Assembly: GCF_001905655.1 (NCBI RefSeq)
Contig: NZ_JMHT01000061.1
Coordinates: forward strand, 1 to 64,000
Length of the DNA: 64,000 bases
Source: Mycobacterium sp. ST-F2
Lineage (GTDB): Bacteria > Actinomycetota > Actinomycetes > Mycobacteriales > Mycobacteriaceae
Reading direction: 5' to 3'
Part shown: one piece after another, positions 7,637-15,631 of the stretch
How the letters are laid out: each line of letters opens with the position of its first letter
Numbering within the stretch: position 1 is the first letter of the stretch
Notes under the pieces: model-generated
The model's database searches: none
What the model was told of the DNA's origin: nothing
Seen by the model: the letters and a program-made list of their open reading frames with translations, nothing else
Made by a program: the position numbers and the translations under genes

Positions 7637-8839
7637 CTACCGACGGGCGGACGACGCGATCCGCACCCCAAGATCATCGAGTTCGTCCAGGACCAGGCCG
7701 GCGCCCCACACTTGGTTCCGCTTGCGCTCCGTCAAGGCCCGGAGCACACCGGCGTCGCGGAGCCGGCCAATCGCGTCGAACACGCTGCTACGGGGAGCGT
7801 CGACCAGTGCGATCGCATCATCGGAAGACATGATGGGAGTTCCCGGCAATAGGGCCAGCATCTTGGCGATGGCGCTGCCGGCGCGCATCGGTCCGGTCAA
7901 TTCCCGCCAAGCGCTTGGGATTTCGCGAAGACGGTCCGCGGTGGTCCGCGACTCGGCGGCAGCGATCCTGGCCGAACGGGTAATCGTGCCGAGCAGGGGA
8001 GCGAGCTCGCCTGAGCGGTAGCTGCCCAGGACGTCGAAGTAGTCCTCGCGTCGGGCGACCAAGGCCGACGCGAGTGGCACCACAACGCGAGTCGTTGCCC
8101 CCCTGCGTCGCAAAATCGCGTTGATGAGGGCACGGCCGATGCGGCCATTCCCGTCGGTGAACGGGTGGATCGACTCAAACTGCGCATGTGCGACCGCGGC
8201 CTGCAACAGTGCCGGCATGTCGTTGCGACGGGTAAAGGCGATGAGGTCGTCCATATACCCGGGCACGGTTTCTGGGGGCGGGGGGATGTAGAGCGCGCCT
8301 CGTGGTGAGAAGTCGCTTCCGCCGATCCAGTTCTGCACGGTACGGAGTTGGCCCGCGGACGAGGACTCCAACGGATCGTCGCGCATGAGCGCCGCGTGCG
8401 CCGAGGTAATGGAGGACAGCCCGATGTGCTCTGCTGTGCCAACCGTCCCGATCATGTCCTCCAGCGCAGCGGTCGCCGCGGCCATGGCAACAGCAGAGGA
8501 GTTCGCACGGACGCCATGCAGTGCGCGGGCGTAATCGTCGACGCTTGCTTGGATCTGCTCGATCTTCGACGACGCTACCGACTCAGTACGAAGCAGCAGC
8601 GTGTTCAACGCGGAGAGATCATCAGCGTGACTGCTATCGAGTTTGGTGATCTCGGAGGTGGCCGCCTCCAGATCGGCTGCGGTCTCGGAGTCGAGGGCTA
8701 CGGTTCGATCCGCAATGAGCGGAGGTAGCGAGACTGTGATCGAGCGGAGCGTCCGATCCTCTCGCGTACCACTGCGGTGCGTTTGTGCCCACGGGCGCGC
8801 TTCTTGGTCATGCGGTGGCCACGGTGTCGCTGGCTCCAT
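7637..8839 (-). CDS. Fic-domain protein with C-terminal winged helix (Fic 1)
   Basis: The catalytic motif HPFTDGNGRIGR starts at His225 and is complete, so nucleotide transfer (typically AMPylation of a protein hydroxyl) is expected. A candidate inhibitory motif SSKIE-Q is at residues 90-95, where class II Fic proteins carry (S/T)xxxE(G/N); Gln replaces the usual last residue. The C-terminal 80 residues (MSSDDAIALVDAPRSSVFDA onward) look like a winged helix. ATG 8839 is chosen because AGGAG lies 4 nt upstream. A palindrome lies directly upstream. Fic-wHTH proteins are often self-regulating stand-alone modules. Confidence 0.88.
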   Translation of the reverse strand: MEPATPWPPHDQEARPWAQTHRSGTREDRTLRSITVSLPPLIADRTVALDSETAADLEAATSEITKLDSSHADDLSALNTLLLRTESVASSKIEQIQASVDDYARALHGVRANSSAVAMAAATAALEDMIGTVGTAEHIGLSSITSAHAALMRDDPLESSSAGQLRTVQNWIGGSDFSPRGALYIPPPPETVPGYMDDLIAFTRRNDMPALLQAAVAHAQFESIHPFTDGNGRIGRALINAILRRRGATTRVVVPLASALVARREDYFDVLGSYRSGELAPLLGTITRSARIAAAESRTTADRLREIPSAWRELTGPMRAGSAIAKMLALLPGTPIMSSDDAIALVDAPRSSVFDAIGRLRDAGVLRALTERKRNQVWGAGLVLDELDDLGVRIASSARR

Positions 8840-8848
8840 GCGTCTCCT

Positions 8849-8880
8849 AACTCGGACTAACTGTATCACTAATCCGAGTT
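8849..8880. promoter_or_regulatory. Inverted repeat upstream of Fic 1
   Basis: AACTCGGACTA and TAATCCGAGTT form 11-bp arms with one mismatch around a 10-bp centre, ending 10 bp upstream of the Fic start. It is a candidate operator for the winged helix of Fic 1. Confidence 0.6.
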
Positions 8881-8926
8881 ATGGATAAGAAGTCGGATTA
8901 TTGACCAGGTTGGTCCGGGCGCACAC

Positions 8927-9000
8927 CACGCCGCAACGCCGCGCGTGCGAGTGTGGCGGCCATCGGACTGATCCGGTTGCGCTCGCCTCGCGACGCCGGG
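8927..9000 (-). repeat. Degenerate repeat B: relic of an ISPxAATLARAALR-type C-terminus
   Basis: The minus strand reads ERNRISPMAATLARAALRRG before running on towards the Fic 1 promoter. It is the counterpart of repeat A at 4641-4718. It lies between the SEC-C gene and Fic 1 and is not part of either. Confidence 0.45.
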
Positions 9001-9031
9001 CGGTCGGCATGACGAGGATTTCGAGAGTTGC

Positions 9032-10972
9032 CTAGACGTGCGTCGGCCGGGTGAAGAACGCCACCAGCTCCACCGGTGACGGCTCGCTGTCGAGCAGCTC
9101 GATCAGTTCGTCGACGTGGTGCGGCTGCACCTCGATGACGGCCCCGACGAGTTCCAGACCGTCGCCGACCGGAAGCGCTCGGCCACACAGGAACTGGCCA
9201 ACTCTCAGCTGTGCGCCGAGCGCGCCACGGCCCAGCTCCAGCGCGACTTTGCGCCGCAGATCGTGAACGGTCACATGATCGTCGATGCTGTCGACGGCGT
9301 ACACCGATCGCTCTTCGTCTACCCAGGCTTCCAGCAGTTCGCGCTCGTCGTCCGGCAACAGCACCCCACGTTGCTCCAGGAACTCCGCGAACCCGCCGCC
9401 TTCGACCAACACGCTGTCCATGACAAGGGGGTCGGACCTCAGCTTCTCGGCCAGCTCCTCGTCGTGGCCGGCGGGCAGTGCGCGGATCAGCCGCACCGCG
9501 GCCAGCAGCTCCTCCCAGTCGGCGGTGAGCACGTGCTGAGCAGCCTTGGCGTACAACCAATCTGAACGTTCCGGCAGCGACTTCCCTTCGCGCCCCAAGT
9601 GGCACTTCTTGTACTTGCGGCCGGACCCGCACCAGCAGGCATCGTTGCGCCCGATGTCCGTGCGCGGCGCTGCGACGTAGCCTTGCAGCAACCGGACCAG
9701 ATAATCGTCGGGATCAGCGCCGGCACGCCGTAGCAGCGACAGCCCACGTTCGGCCTGCCCGCGGTCGGAGGCGAACCGGGCCAAGTCGAACAGTGCCAGT
9801 GTGCAGTTCGGATCCATCGTCTCGATGGCCAACAGCTCGCGTTCGGCCTCCTCGACATCGCCGAGCCGCTCCAACGCCGCCGCGCCCAGCCACCGGCAAT
9901 TCGCCTGGGCCGCACGCGGCACGTACTGCAACAGCGTGTCCGCCAGCATTCCCAGCGCGGCTGCACCGATGCGCCCAGACTCGGTCGCCTCGCGAAACAG
10001 CACTTCCGCGAGCACCGGGTCGGCGAGCTTGGCACCGAACTCGGTGTAGGCCCCGGTGAAGACTTCCGCCGTCTCGGTGTCATCGTCGTCGGTCTCGAAT
10101 TCGGCGCCGGTGTCATCGAGGTCCGGATCTTCAAGCGCTAGCTGGAGCGAGCTGTGGACCAGCAACAGCGAGCTGACGGCCAGCGCATCGTCGGCCGAGA
10201 GTTCGTACTCGTCCGCCAGTGCACGGAGTTCCGAATCGAAACGCCAAGCCCCGAAATCGAATTCGCCCAATGCGACCAGGTGTTCGTCGCGCGTCATCCC
10301 GGCCGCGTCGATGATGTCGCTCAATGGCGCCAACGGTTCGGTGAACAACGTCGGGTCCTGACTGCAGGCGGCCCACGTCACCGATTCGACCTCGTGGGGA
10401 TCGTCGGGCTCGAGCACTGCCGCCATCAGGGCGCCGGCGTTCGACTCCGCGACAGCGTCGACCTTCTCGACCGTCAACCCGTCCACGGTGGCGCGGACGC
10501 CGACCAGGTCGCCCTCGGACACGCCGAGGGTATGCAGCGTCCCGACAGTCAGGATCAGCACACCGAACTGGTCGCCGCCGTCGTAGGTGATGCGGCCGGC
10601 CTCGATCAGGTCGTCGCGGTTGTGCGTGACGCGGGGTGCCAGCGGGTCCGCACTGGCGGCCAGATTCGGGCTGCCGGACCACGCCACCGCTTCCAGGTCG
10701 GGCGTGACCGTCAGCACGTCGTCCGCGATCTCACCGGCGCTGAGCCGGTGGGTGAACACCTTGCCGGCCAGCAGCGCGGGTAACCAGACGGTGCGCTCGT
10801 CGGGGAGAAAGCCTTGCGGTGCGTCGTAGGCGGAGCTGAACTCGTCCAGGACCGACTCCGGATCAGCGACGCCGGCGGCCTGGAGCTTCTGCACGATGTC
10901 GTCGTCGCTGAGCGGGCCGTGCTCGGTCAACAGCTTCACCACGGGATGCGTCGCGTCGAGGGGTTGTGGCAT
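9032..10972 (-). CDS. SEC-C motif protein with helical repeats
   Basis: The 646-residue protein has an N-terminal region with a helical start (TEHGPLSDDDIVQKLQAAGV), a central acidic stretch with many Asp, and TPR-like helices (about 370-450, including ALERLGDVEEAERELLAIE and DRGQAERGLSLLRRAGADP). A SEC-C zinc motif follows (RNDACWCGSGRKYKKCHLG, about 470-490), the metal-binding tag first seen at the SecA C-terminus. Similar large SEC-C proteins are common in actinobacteria without a known role. The ATG at 10972 fits better than the upstream in-frame start at 10999. Confidence 0.7.
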   Translation of the reverse strand: MPQPLDATHPVVKLLTEHGPLSDDDIVQKLQAAGVADPESVLDEFSSAYDAPQGFLPDERTVWLPALLAGKVFTHRLSAGEIADDVLTVTPDLEAVAWSGSPNLAASADPLAPRVTHNRDDLIEAGRITYDGGDQFGVLILTVGTLHTLGVSEGDLVGVRATVDGLTVEKVDAVAESNAGALMAAVLEPDDPHEVESVTWAACSQDPTLFTEPLAPLSDIIDAAGMTRDEHLVALGEFDFGAWRFDSELRALADEYELSADDALAVSSLLLVHSSLQLALEDPDLDDTGAEFETDDDDTETAEVFTGAYTEFGAKLADPVLAEVLFREATESGRIGAAALGMLADTLLQYVPRAAQANCRWLGAAALERLGDVEEAERELLAIETMDPNCTLALFDLARFASDRGQAERGLSLLRRAGADPDDYLVRLLQGYVAAPRTDIGRNDACWCGSGRKYKKCHLGREGKSLPERSDWLYAKAAQHVLTADWEELLAAVRLIRALPAGHDEELAEKLRSDPLVMDSVLVEGGGFAEFLEQRGVLLPDDERELLEAWVDEERSVYAVDSIDDHVTVHDLRRKVALELGRGALGAQLRVGQFLCGRALPVGDGLELVGAVIEVQPHHVDELIELLDSEPSPVELVAFFTRPTHV

Positions 10973-11008
10973 ACCCGAACGATAGTGCCGCTGTGCCACG
11001 ATGACGCC

Positions 11009-12022
11009 ATGCCCTCCACTGATTGGTTTGAGCGCCTAACCGGCTTCGCTGAATCCGACTACGACAGCACCCGGTCGCGACTGAGTGTCGACGGGAACCA
11101 GCTCGTCTCGTCGGTGAACGGCGCGCGGTACGTCATCGGGACGCTGCGGACTCCGAGCCTGGCTGAGTTGCGCACGACGGTCGCGATTCCGGACCGCGGC
11201 CGCACCACCGTCACCTGCACGGTCGGCGACGTCGGCGCGATGCATAACGAGCCGGAGTTCGAGGGCGCGCTGTTCCAGGTGGCGTCGCAGTTCAACCTGC
11301 TGGAGATGACGCACTACACCGTCACTCCCGAGGATGGGGTGACCCGCTACGCCCACGACCACACGCAAGGCCCTGCGTGTGCGCTCGCGGCTGGTGCCGG
11401 GGCCATCTACCGAAACTACTTTGCTCCCGTGAACGGAGTGCGGGGGCAGACCGCCGAGCGTCAGTTGAACATGCTTGAGCGAATGGGGCTTTCGCTGTCC
11501 GAGCACCTCGGTGTCCCCGTGTTGTCGCTGTGGCGCATGGAAAACGGGTACGCGCTGTGCACCGCGGACGGGCTGACTGCGATCGCTGACGCGCTTGTCT
11601 CGCCGGAGACGCGCGATGCTCTTGCGGGGGAGCTGGCCATCGGCCTGCATCTCGGCGTGGAGGTGACGGCGACACCGCGTAAGCCGGGGCAGGTCGTCTC
11701 TCAGGCGTATTGCTCGGCGCTTCCCGTCGCCTATTCGAATGTGCCGCGACGGCACTGGGAGGCATTCGCGCGATTAGTTCTGGAATCCGCTTATGAGGCA
11801 ACCTTTTTGGCGGCTGTCGAGGCGGCAGCCAACGGCGGATCGAACATTGTCCTGTTGACCCGGTTGGGCGGGGGAGTGTTCGGCAATGACGACGAGTGGA
11901 TCGACACCGCCATCCTCAAGGCGCTGAAGATCGTGGAACCTGCCGGCCTCGACGTTCGGCTGGTGAGCTATGGCGGCGTCCACCCGAATATGCGTGCCAT
12001 AGCTGAGCGCTGGGTCGCGTAA
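11009..12022 (+). CDS. Macrodomain-like protein of unknown function
   Basis: The 337-residue protein contains EGALFQVASQFN, a TQGPACALAAGAGAIYRNY stretch, and near the C-terminus LGGGVFGNDDEWIDTAILKA followed by a VRLVSYGG strand. These Gly-rich loops and the GGGVFGN element resemble ADP-ribose-binding macrodomains, in an extended family I know only as uncharacterised. The start at ATG 11009 leaves 36 bp to the divergent SEC-C gene. An ADP-ribose role would match the NrtR and DraG remnants at the left end, but this is inference. Confidence 0.55.
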   Translation: MPSTDWFERLTGFAESDYDSTRSRLSVDGNQLVSSVNGARYVIGTLRTPSLAELRTTVAIPDRGRTTVTCTVGDVGAMHNEPEFEGALFQVASQFNLLEMTHYTVTPEDGVTRYAHDHTQGPACALAAGAGAIYRNYFAPVNGVRGQTAERQLNMLERMGLSLSEHLGVPVLSLWRMENGYALCTADGLTAIADALVSPETRDALAGELAIGLHLGVEVTATPRKPGQVVSQAYCSALPVAYSNVPRRHWEAFARLVLESAYEATFLAAVEAAANGGSNIVLLTRLGGGVFGNDDEWIDTAILKALKIVEPAGLDVRLVSYGGVHPNMRAIAERWVA

Positions 12023-12211
12023 CTCGGCGCGGATGGCTGCTGGGTTGCTCAGGCGAGACGGGTTGTCCTGGACTTGGATGTCGGTCAGTTCGTCTGGATC
12101 GACCAGACCAATCCAACCCGTGTCCTCTGAACCAGCCGTTAGGGAGTATCCGGCGAGCTTGGCCAGTCTTGCGGCTCTTGAGAAACAGACATACCCGGTC
12201 TTCCGTGCCAG

Positions 12212-12587
12212 CTACAGCTTCGATAGCACTGATTCGGGCATGCCGGCGAGCAACTGGGCGTCCAGTTCGTCGTAAGTCAAAGGCAGTAAATGATTTTCGG
12301 GCTGTACACCGCCCCTGCGCAAGATGAAGTACTTGCTGGGGTCCGACTTCAGCTGGAATTTGGACACGAATTTCCCGAGTGATGTCTGCTGGACGCGCGG
12401 GTCCAGTCCGGCGTCCTGCCACGCCCACATGGTCGGGTCCAGTCGACTTGACATTCGGAGGTAGTCGCCGATGTGCCAGAGGATGTATTTCCCGGCATCA
12501 TCGGCGTCAGTGAAGAATCCCGATAAGCCCTCGCTAGGTGCGTTCCGGCGCTCAGCGGTAGCGGTCAGGACGTTGAACCCTCCGTCG
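12212..12587 (-). pseudogene. Immunity-like gene (Imm61/TNT-antitoxin type), 3' part, split by IS21 element
   Basis: The minus-strand frame reads GGFNVLTATAERRNAPSEGL, then DDAGKYILWHIGDYLRMSS, and ends PLTYDELDAQLLAGMPESVL plus four residues. It is the distal two-thirds of a gene whose start is at 14983 on the other side of the IS element. Deleting the element and one 5-bp target repeat gives 552 bases in one frame (183 residues). Its pattern resembles the immunity gene at 15098, so it is a probable second TNT immunity gene, now inactivated. The spacer from 12023 to 12211 shows nothing else. Confidence 0.75.
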
Positions 12588-12686
12588 TGTCAGCGGCACG
12601 TGAATTCTGACCCCGGCGCGGCAACTGAATTTTGACCCCCTGGTCCGGTGGCCTGGCTCTAGTCGAGCCAGGAGGGCCAGAAGGGA

Positions 12687-13928
12687 ATGTTGTCTGTGGA
12701 AGATTGGGCGGAGATTCGCCGTTTGCACCGGGCTGAGGGGTTACCGATCAAGGTGATCGCTCGGGTGCTGGGCATCTCGAAGAACACTGTCAAAGCGGCG
12801 CTGGCTTCTGATACGCCGCCGAAATATGAACGGCCGCTGCGGGGTTCGGTGGTCGATGAGGTCGAGCCGCGGATTCGCGAATTGTTGCAGGCCTATCCGC
12901 GGATGCCGGCGACGGTGATCGCCGAGCGGATCGGTTGGACCCGGTCTATCCGGGTTTTGTCGTCGCGGGTGGCCGAGTTGCGGCCGGTGTATCTGCCACC
13001 GGACCCGGCCTCGCGGACCGCCTATGTGGCCGGGGAGATCGCGCAGTGCGATCTGTGGTTCCCCGAGGTGTCGATACCGGTCGGGTTCGGCCAAACCCGC
13101 ACCGCGGCCCGGTTGCCGGTGCTGACGATGATCAGTGCGTACTCGCGATGGCTGATGGCCATCTTGATCCCGACTCGGCGTTCTGAGGATCTGTTCGCCG
13201 GCTGGTGGGAGCTGATCTGCCGACTCGGGGCGGTGCCGCGAGCGCTGGTCTGGGACGGCGAAGGCGCGATCGGCCGGTGGCGGGGCGGACGGGTCGAGCT
13301 GACCAAAGAATGCCAAGCGTTCCGCGGGGTACTGGCCACCAAGGTCATTGTCTGCAAGCCCGCCGACCCGGAAGCCAAAGGCCTGATCGAGCGGTCCCAC
13401 GACTATCTGGAGCGCTCGTTTCTGCCCGGGCGGACCTTCGCTTCTCCGGCCGATTTCAACACCCAGATGACCGACTGGCTGGCGGTGGTGAACACCCGCA
13501 CCCGCCGCGCTCTGGGGTGCGCACCGACCGAGCGGATCGACGCGGACCGAGCAGCGATGCTGGGGCTGCCACCGGTGGCCCCGGCTACCGGCTGGTCCTC
13601 ATCGTTGCGGCTGCCGCGCGATCATTACGTCCGCTTGGACGGCAACGACTATTCGGTGCACCCTGCCGCGGTGGGGCGTCGGGTGCTGGTGCGCGCGGAT
13701 CTGGATCGGGTGCAGGCGTTCTGCGATGGGCAGACCGTCGCTGAACACACCCGTATCTGGGCCACCCACCAAACGATTTCCGATCCAGGGCATGTGGAGG
13801 CGGCAAAGATATTGCGGCACAGACGAACCCAAATCTCACCACCGCCGATGGAGTCAGAGGTGCCGGTGCGGGACCTGTCGTCCTACGACGCGGCGTTCGG
13901 CGTCGATCTCGATGGCGGGGCCGCTTGA
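12687..13928 (+). CDS. istA: IS21-family transposase IstA
   Basis: The 413-residue protein has an N-terminal helix-turn-helix (RAEGLPIKVIARVLGISKNT, about 13-32), then a DDE integrase core with Asp in AQCDLWFPEV (about 116), Asp in LVWDGEGAIGRW (about 187) and Glu in PEAKGLIERSHDYLE (about 237). The C-terminal domain has DHYVRLDGNDYSVHPAAVG, usual in this family. It catalyses cut-and-paste or replicative movement together with IstB. Its stop overlaps the istB start (TGATG). Confidence 0.95.
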   Translation: MLSVEDWAEIRRLHRAEGLPIKVIARVLGISKNTVKAALASDTPPKYERPLRGSVVDEVEPRIRELLQAYPRMPATVIAERIGWTRSIRVLSSRVAELRPVYLPPDPASRTAYVAGEIAQCDLWFPEVSIPVGFGQTRTAARLPVLTMISAYSRWLMAILIPTRRSEDLFAGWWELICRLGAVPRALVWDGEGAIGRWRGGRVELTKECQAFRGVLATKVIVCKPADPEAKGLIERSHDYLERSFLPGRTFASPADFNTQMTDWLAVVNTRTRRALGCAPTERIDADRAAMLGLPPVAPATGWSSSLRLPRDHYVRLDGNDYSVHPAAVGRRVLVRADLDRVQAFCDGQTVAEHTRIWATHQTISDPGHVEAAKILRHRRTQISPPPMESEVPVRDLSSYDAAFGVDLDGGAA

Positions 13929-14731
13929 TGGCCACCACCCACAACGCCGGCCCCGGCCGGGACGTGACCGCCGAACTGGCCTACCTGACGCGGGCCTTGA
14001 AGGCACCCACGCTGCGGGATTCGATCACGCGACTGGCCGATCGGGCCCGGACCGAGAACTGGACGCACGAGGAGTACCTGGCCGCGTGCCTGCAACGTGA
14101 AGTCTCGGCGCGCGAATCCCACGGCGGCGAAGGGCGCATCCGCGCCGCCCGGTTCCCCGCACGAAAGTCGTTGGAGGAGTTCGACTTCGATCATGCGCGC
14201 GGACTCAAGCGCGACACCATCGCGCACCTGGGCACCCTGGACTTCGTCACGGCCCGCGACAACGTCGTGTTCCTGGGCCCGCCCGGTACCGGCAAGACCC
14301 ATCTGGCGATCGGACTGGCGATCCGGGCCTGCCAGGCCGGGCACCGGGTCCTGTTCGCCACCGCCGCCGAATGGGTGGCACGACTGGCCGAAGCCCACCA
14401 GGGCGGGCGCATCCAGCACGAGCTGACCCGACTGGGCCGCTACCCGCTCATCGTCGTCGACGAGGTCGGCTACATCCCGTTCGAACCCGAGGCCGCCAAC
14501 CTGTTCTTCCAACTGGTCTCCAGCCGCTACGAACGCGCCAGCCTGATCGTCACCTCCAACAAAGCCTTTGGCCGCTGGGGTGAAGTATTCGGCGACGACG
14601 TCGTCGCCGCAGCCATGATCGACCGCCTCGTGCACCACGCCGAAGTCATCACCCTCAAAGGAGACAGCTACCGACTCAAAGACCGAAACCTGGGCCGCAC
14701 ACCTACCGCGGCCACCACCACCGAGGAATAA
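13928..14731 (+). CDS. istB: IS21-family helper ATPase IstB
   Basis: The 267-residue AAA+ protein has Walker A GPPGTGKTHLA (about 117), Walker B LIVVDEVGYIPF (about 176) and the sensor VTSNKAFGRWGEVFGD. IstB selects target DNA and activates IstA. Translation probably starts at ATG 13928, overlapping the istA stop. The last 70 bases of the element after the stop are terminal repeats. Confidence 0.95.
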   Translation: MATTHNAGPGRDVTAELAYLTRALKAPTLRDSITRLADRARTENWTHEEYLAACLQREVSARESHGGEGRIRAARFPARKSLEEFDFDHARGLKRDTIAHLGTLDFVTARDNVVFLGPPGTGKTHLAIGLAIRACQAGHRVLFATAAEWVARLAEAHQGGRIQHELTRLGRYPLIVVDEVGYIPFEPEAANLFFQLVSSRYERASLIVTSNKAFGRWGEVFGDDVVAAAMIDRLVHHAEVITLKGDSYRLKDRNLGRTPTAATTTEE

Positions 14732-14802
14732 TCACCAACCACACCGGCAGGGGGTCAGTTTTCACCTGCCGCCAGGGGGTCAATTTTCAACCGCCGCCGA
14801 CA

Positions 14803-14983
14803 CGTCGGTTGGCTCCACGATGTACGCCGTCCAGTCCGGATACGGATATCCCTCACGGAGATGAAGTCGATCCGATTCCCAAACGGGTGCATTACCCGCA
14901 GGCCGCCCTGCACAGGCGTAGATGCGTTGCCACTTCTCGTATCGGTTGACCAGTTCTCTCAGCCGATCGTCCATTTCAGTCAT
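14803..14983 (-). pseudogene. Immunity-like gene, 5' part, split by IS21 element
   Basis: It starts at ATG 14983 (MTEMDDRLRELVNRYEKWQR) and runs to IVEPTD at the insertion point. Read through to 12587 after removal of the IS and one CGTCG, the frame continues as EPTDGGFNVL. In the present sequence translation runs a few codons into the IS and stops. It is third in line after the CpnT-like toxin and its immunity gene on the same strand. The 114-base gap to the next gene (14984-15097) holds no clear feature. Confidence 0.72.
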
Positions 14984-15097
14984 GCACTCCACGCCTTGAC
15001 GATCCTGCGAAAGCGTGGGTAGGGATGCCCATAGTCCTCATGCGGAAGGCTCCAAGCCGATCCCACTGAACTGGATCGAAAAGATGCTCGGCACCAG

Positions 15098-15622
15098 TTA
15101 GTCGAGGACGCTGAAAAGCGGCTCTCCGCCCTCGTTGGTAAATGAACGCATAATCTCTGCTGGCGGTACACTCAAATAGGTCGAGAGTGGAACAAGATCG
15201 CTTGCAGCTGAGATCTCCCCGCCGCTCGAAACCGCCACGACAGTGCCATCAGGATTGATAAGCACGTACCGATCGACGCCGTCAATCTGACGCGTTGCCA
15301 GTTGATATCCGGTCGCAAGTTGCTCAGGCGATATCGGTGTGTCCAGCAGGGGCATGCCGCGATTGGACCTCATGGTGTTGCCGAACCAACCGAAAAAGAA
15401 TCTCTCGACTACCTCAATGGTTCTACCAGCGAAATAGAAATACTCCGGTTGGAGACGGTCGGAGCAGGTGACGTTGATCCAACCATCTTGAGCCTCTTTG
15501 ATGAAATATCGGATCTCACCGCCCTGATTCCAGAACATATCCGCGGGGCCGTCCGAGGAGTCAACACTCAGCGAGTAGCCAGCGAGCTTCGCCCAATCTT
15601 TCAATTCTTGGGAAATAGACAT
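15098..15622 (-). CDS. TNT immunity protein (IFT/Imm61-like)
   Basis: The 174-residue protein lies directly after a toxin with a C-terminal TNT domain, the same place as the immunity factor Rv3902c behind cpnT in M. tuberculosis, and has a matching length. It shows DGWINVTCSDRLQPEYFYFA and a long C-terminal region. It is expected to bind and block the NAD glycohydrolase domain in the cytoplasm. ATG 15622 follows GTGAGGA; a GTG at 15631 abuts the toxin stop. Its base composition is clearly more AT-rich than the toxin gene. Confidence 0.75.
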   Translation of the reverse strand: MSISQELKDWAKLAGYSLSVDSSDGPADMFWNQGGEIRYFIKEAQDGWINVTCSDRLQPEYFYFAGRTIEVVERFFFGWFGNTMRSNRGMPLLDTPISPEQLATGYQLATRQIDGVDRYVLINPDGTVVAVSSGGEISAASDLVPLSTYLSVPPAEIMRSFTNEGGEPLFSVLD

Positions 15623-15631
15623 GGTCCTCAC

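Larger units (their letters stand above)
12588..14802. mobile_element. Complete IS21-family insertion sequence (2215 bp)
   Basis: The element encodes istA and istB on the plus strand. Its ends are related inverted repeats beginning TGTCAGCGGC (left) and TGTCGGCGGC (right, reversed). Each end carries two internal repeats of the form GAA-TTGACCCCCTGG, the multiple terminal repeats typical of IS21. It is flanked by a 5-bp direct repeat CGTCG at 12583-12587 and 14803-14807. The intact ends and duplication indicate a fairly recent insertion. Confidence 0.9.

Noticed and set aside
12588..14802. IS21 terminal repeats as a CRISPR-like or regulatory array
   Set aside because: The TTGACCCCCTGG repeats are the normal multiple terminal repeats of an IS21 element.
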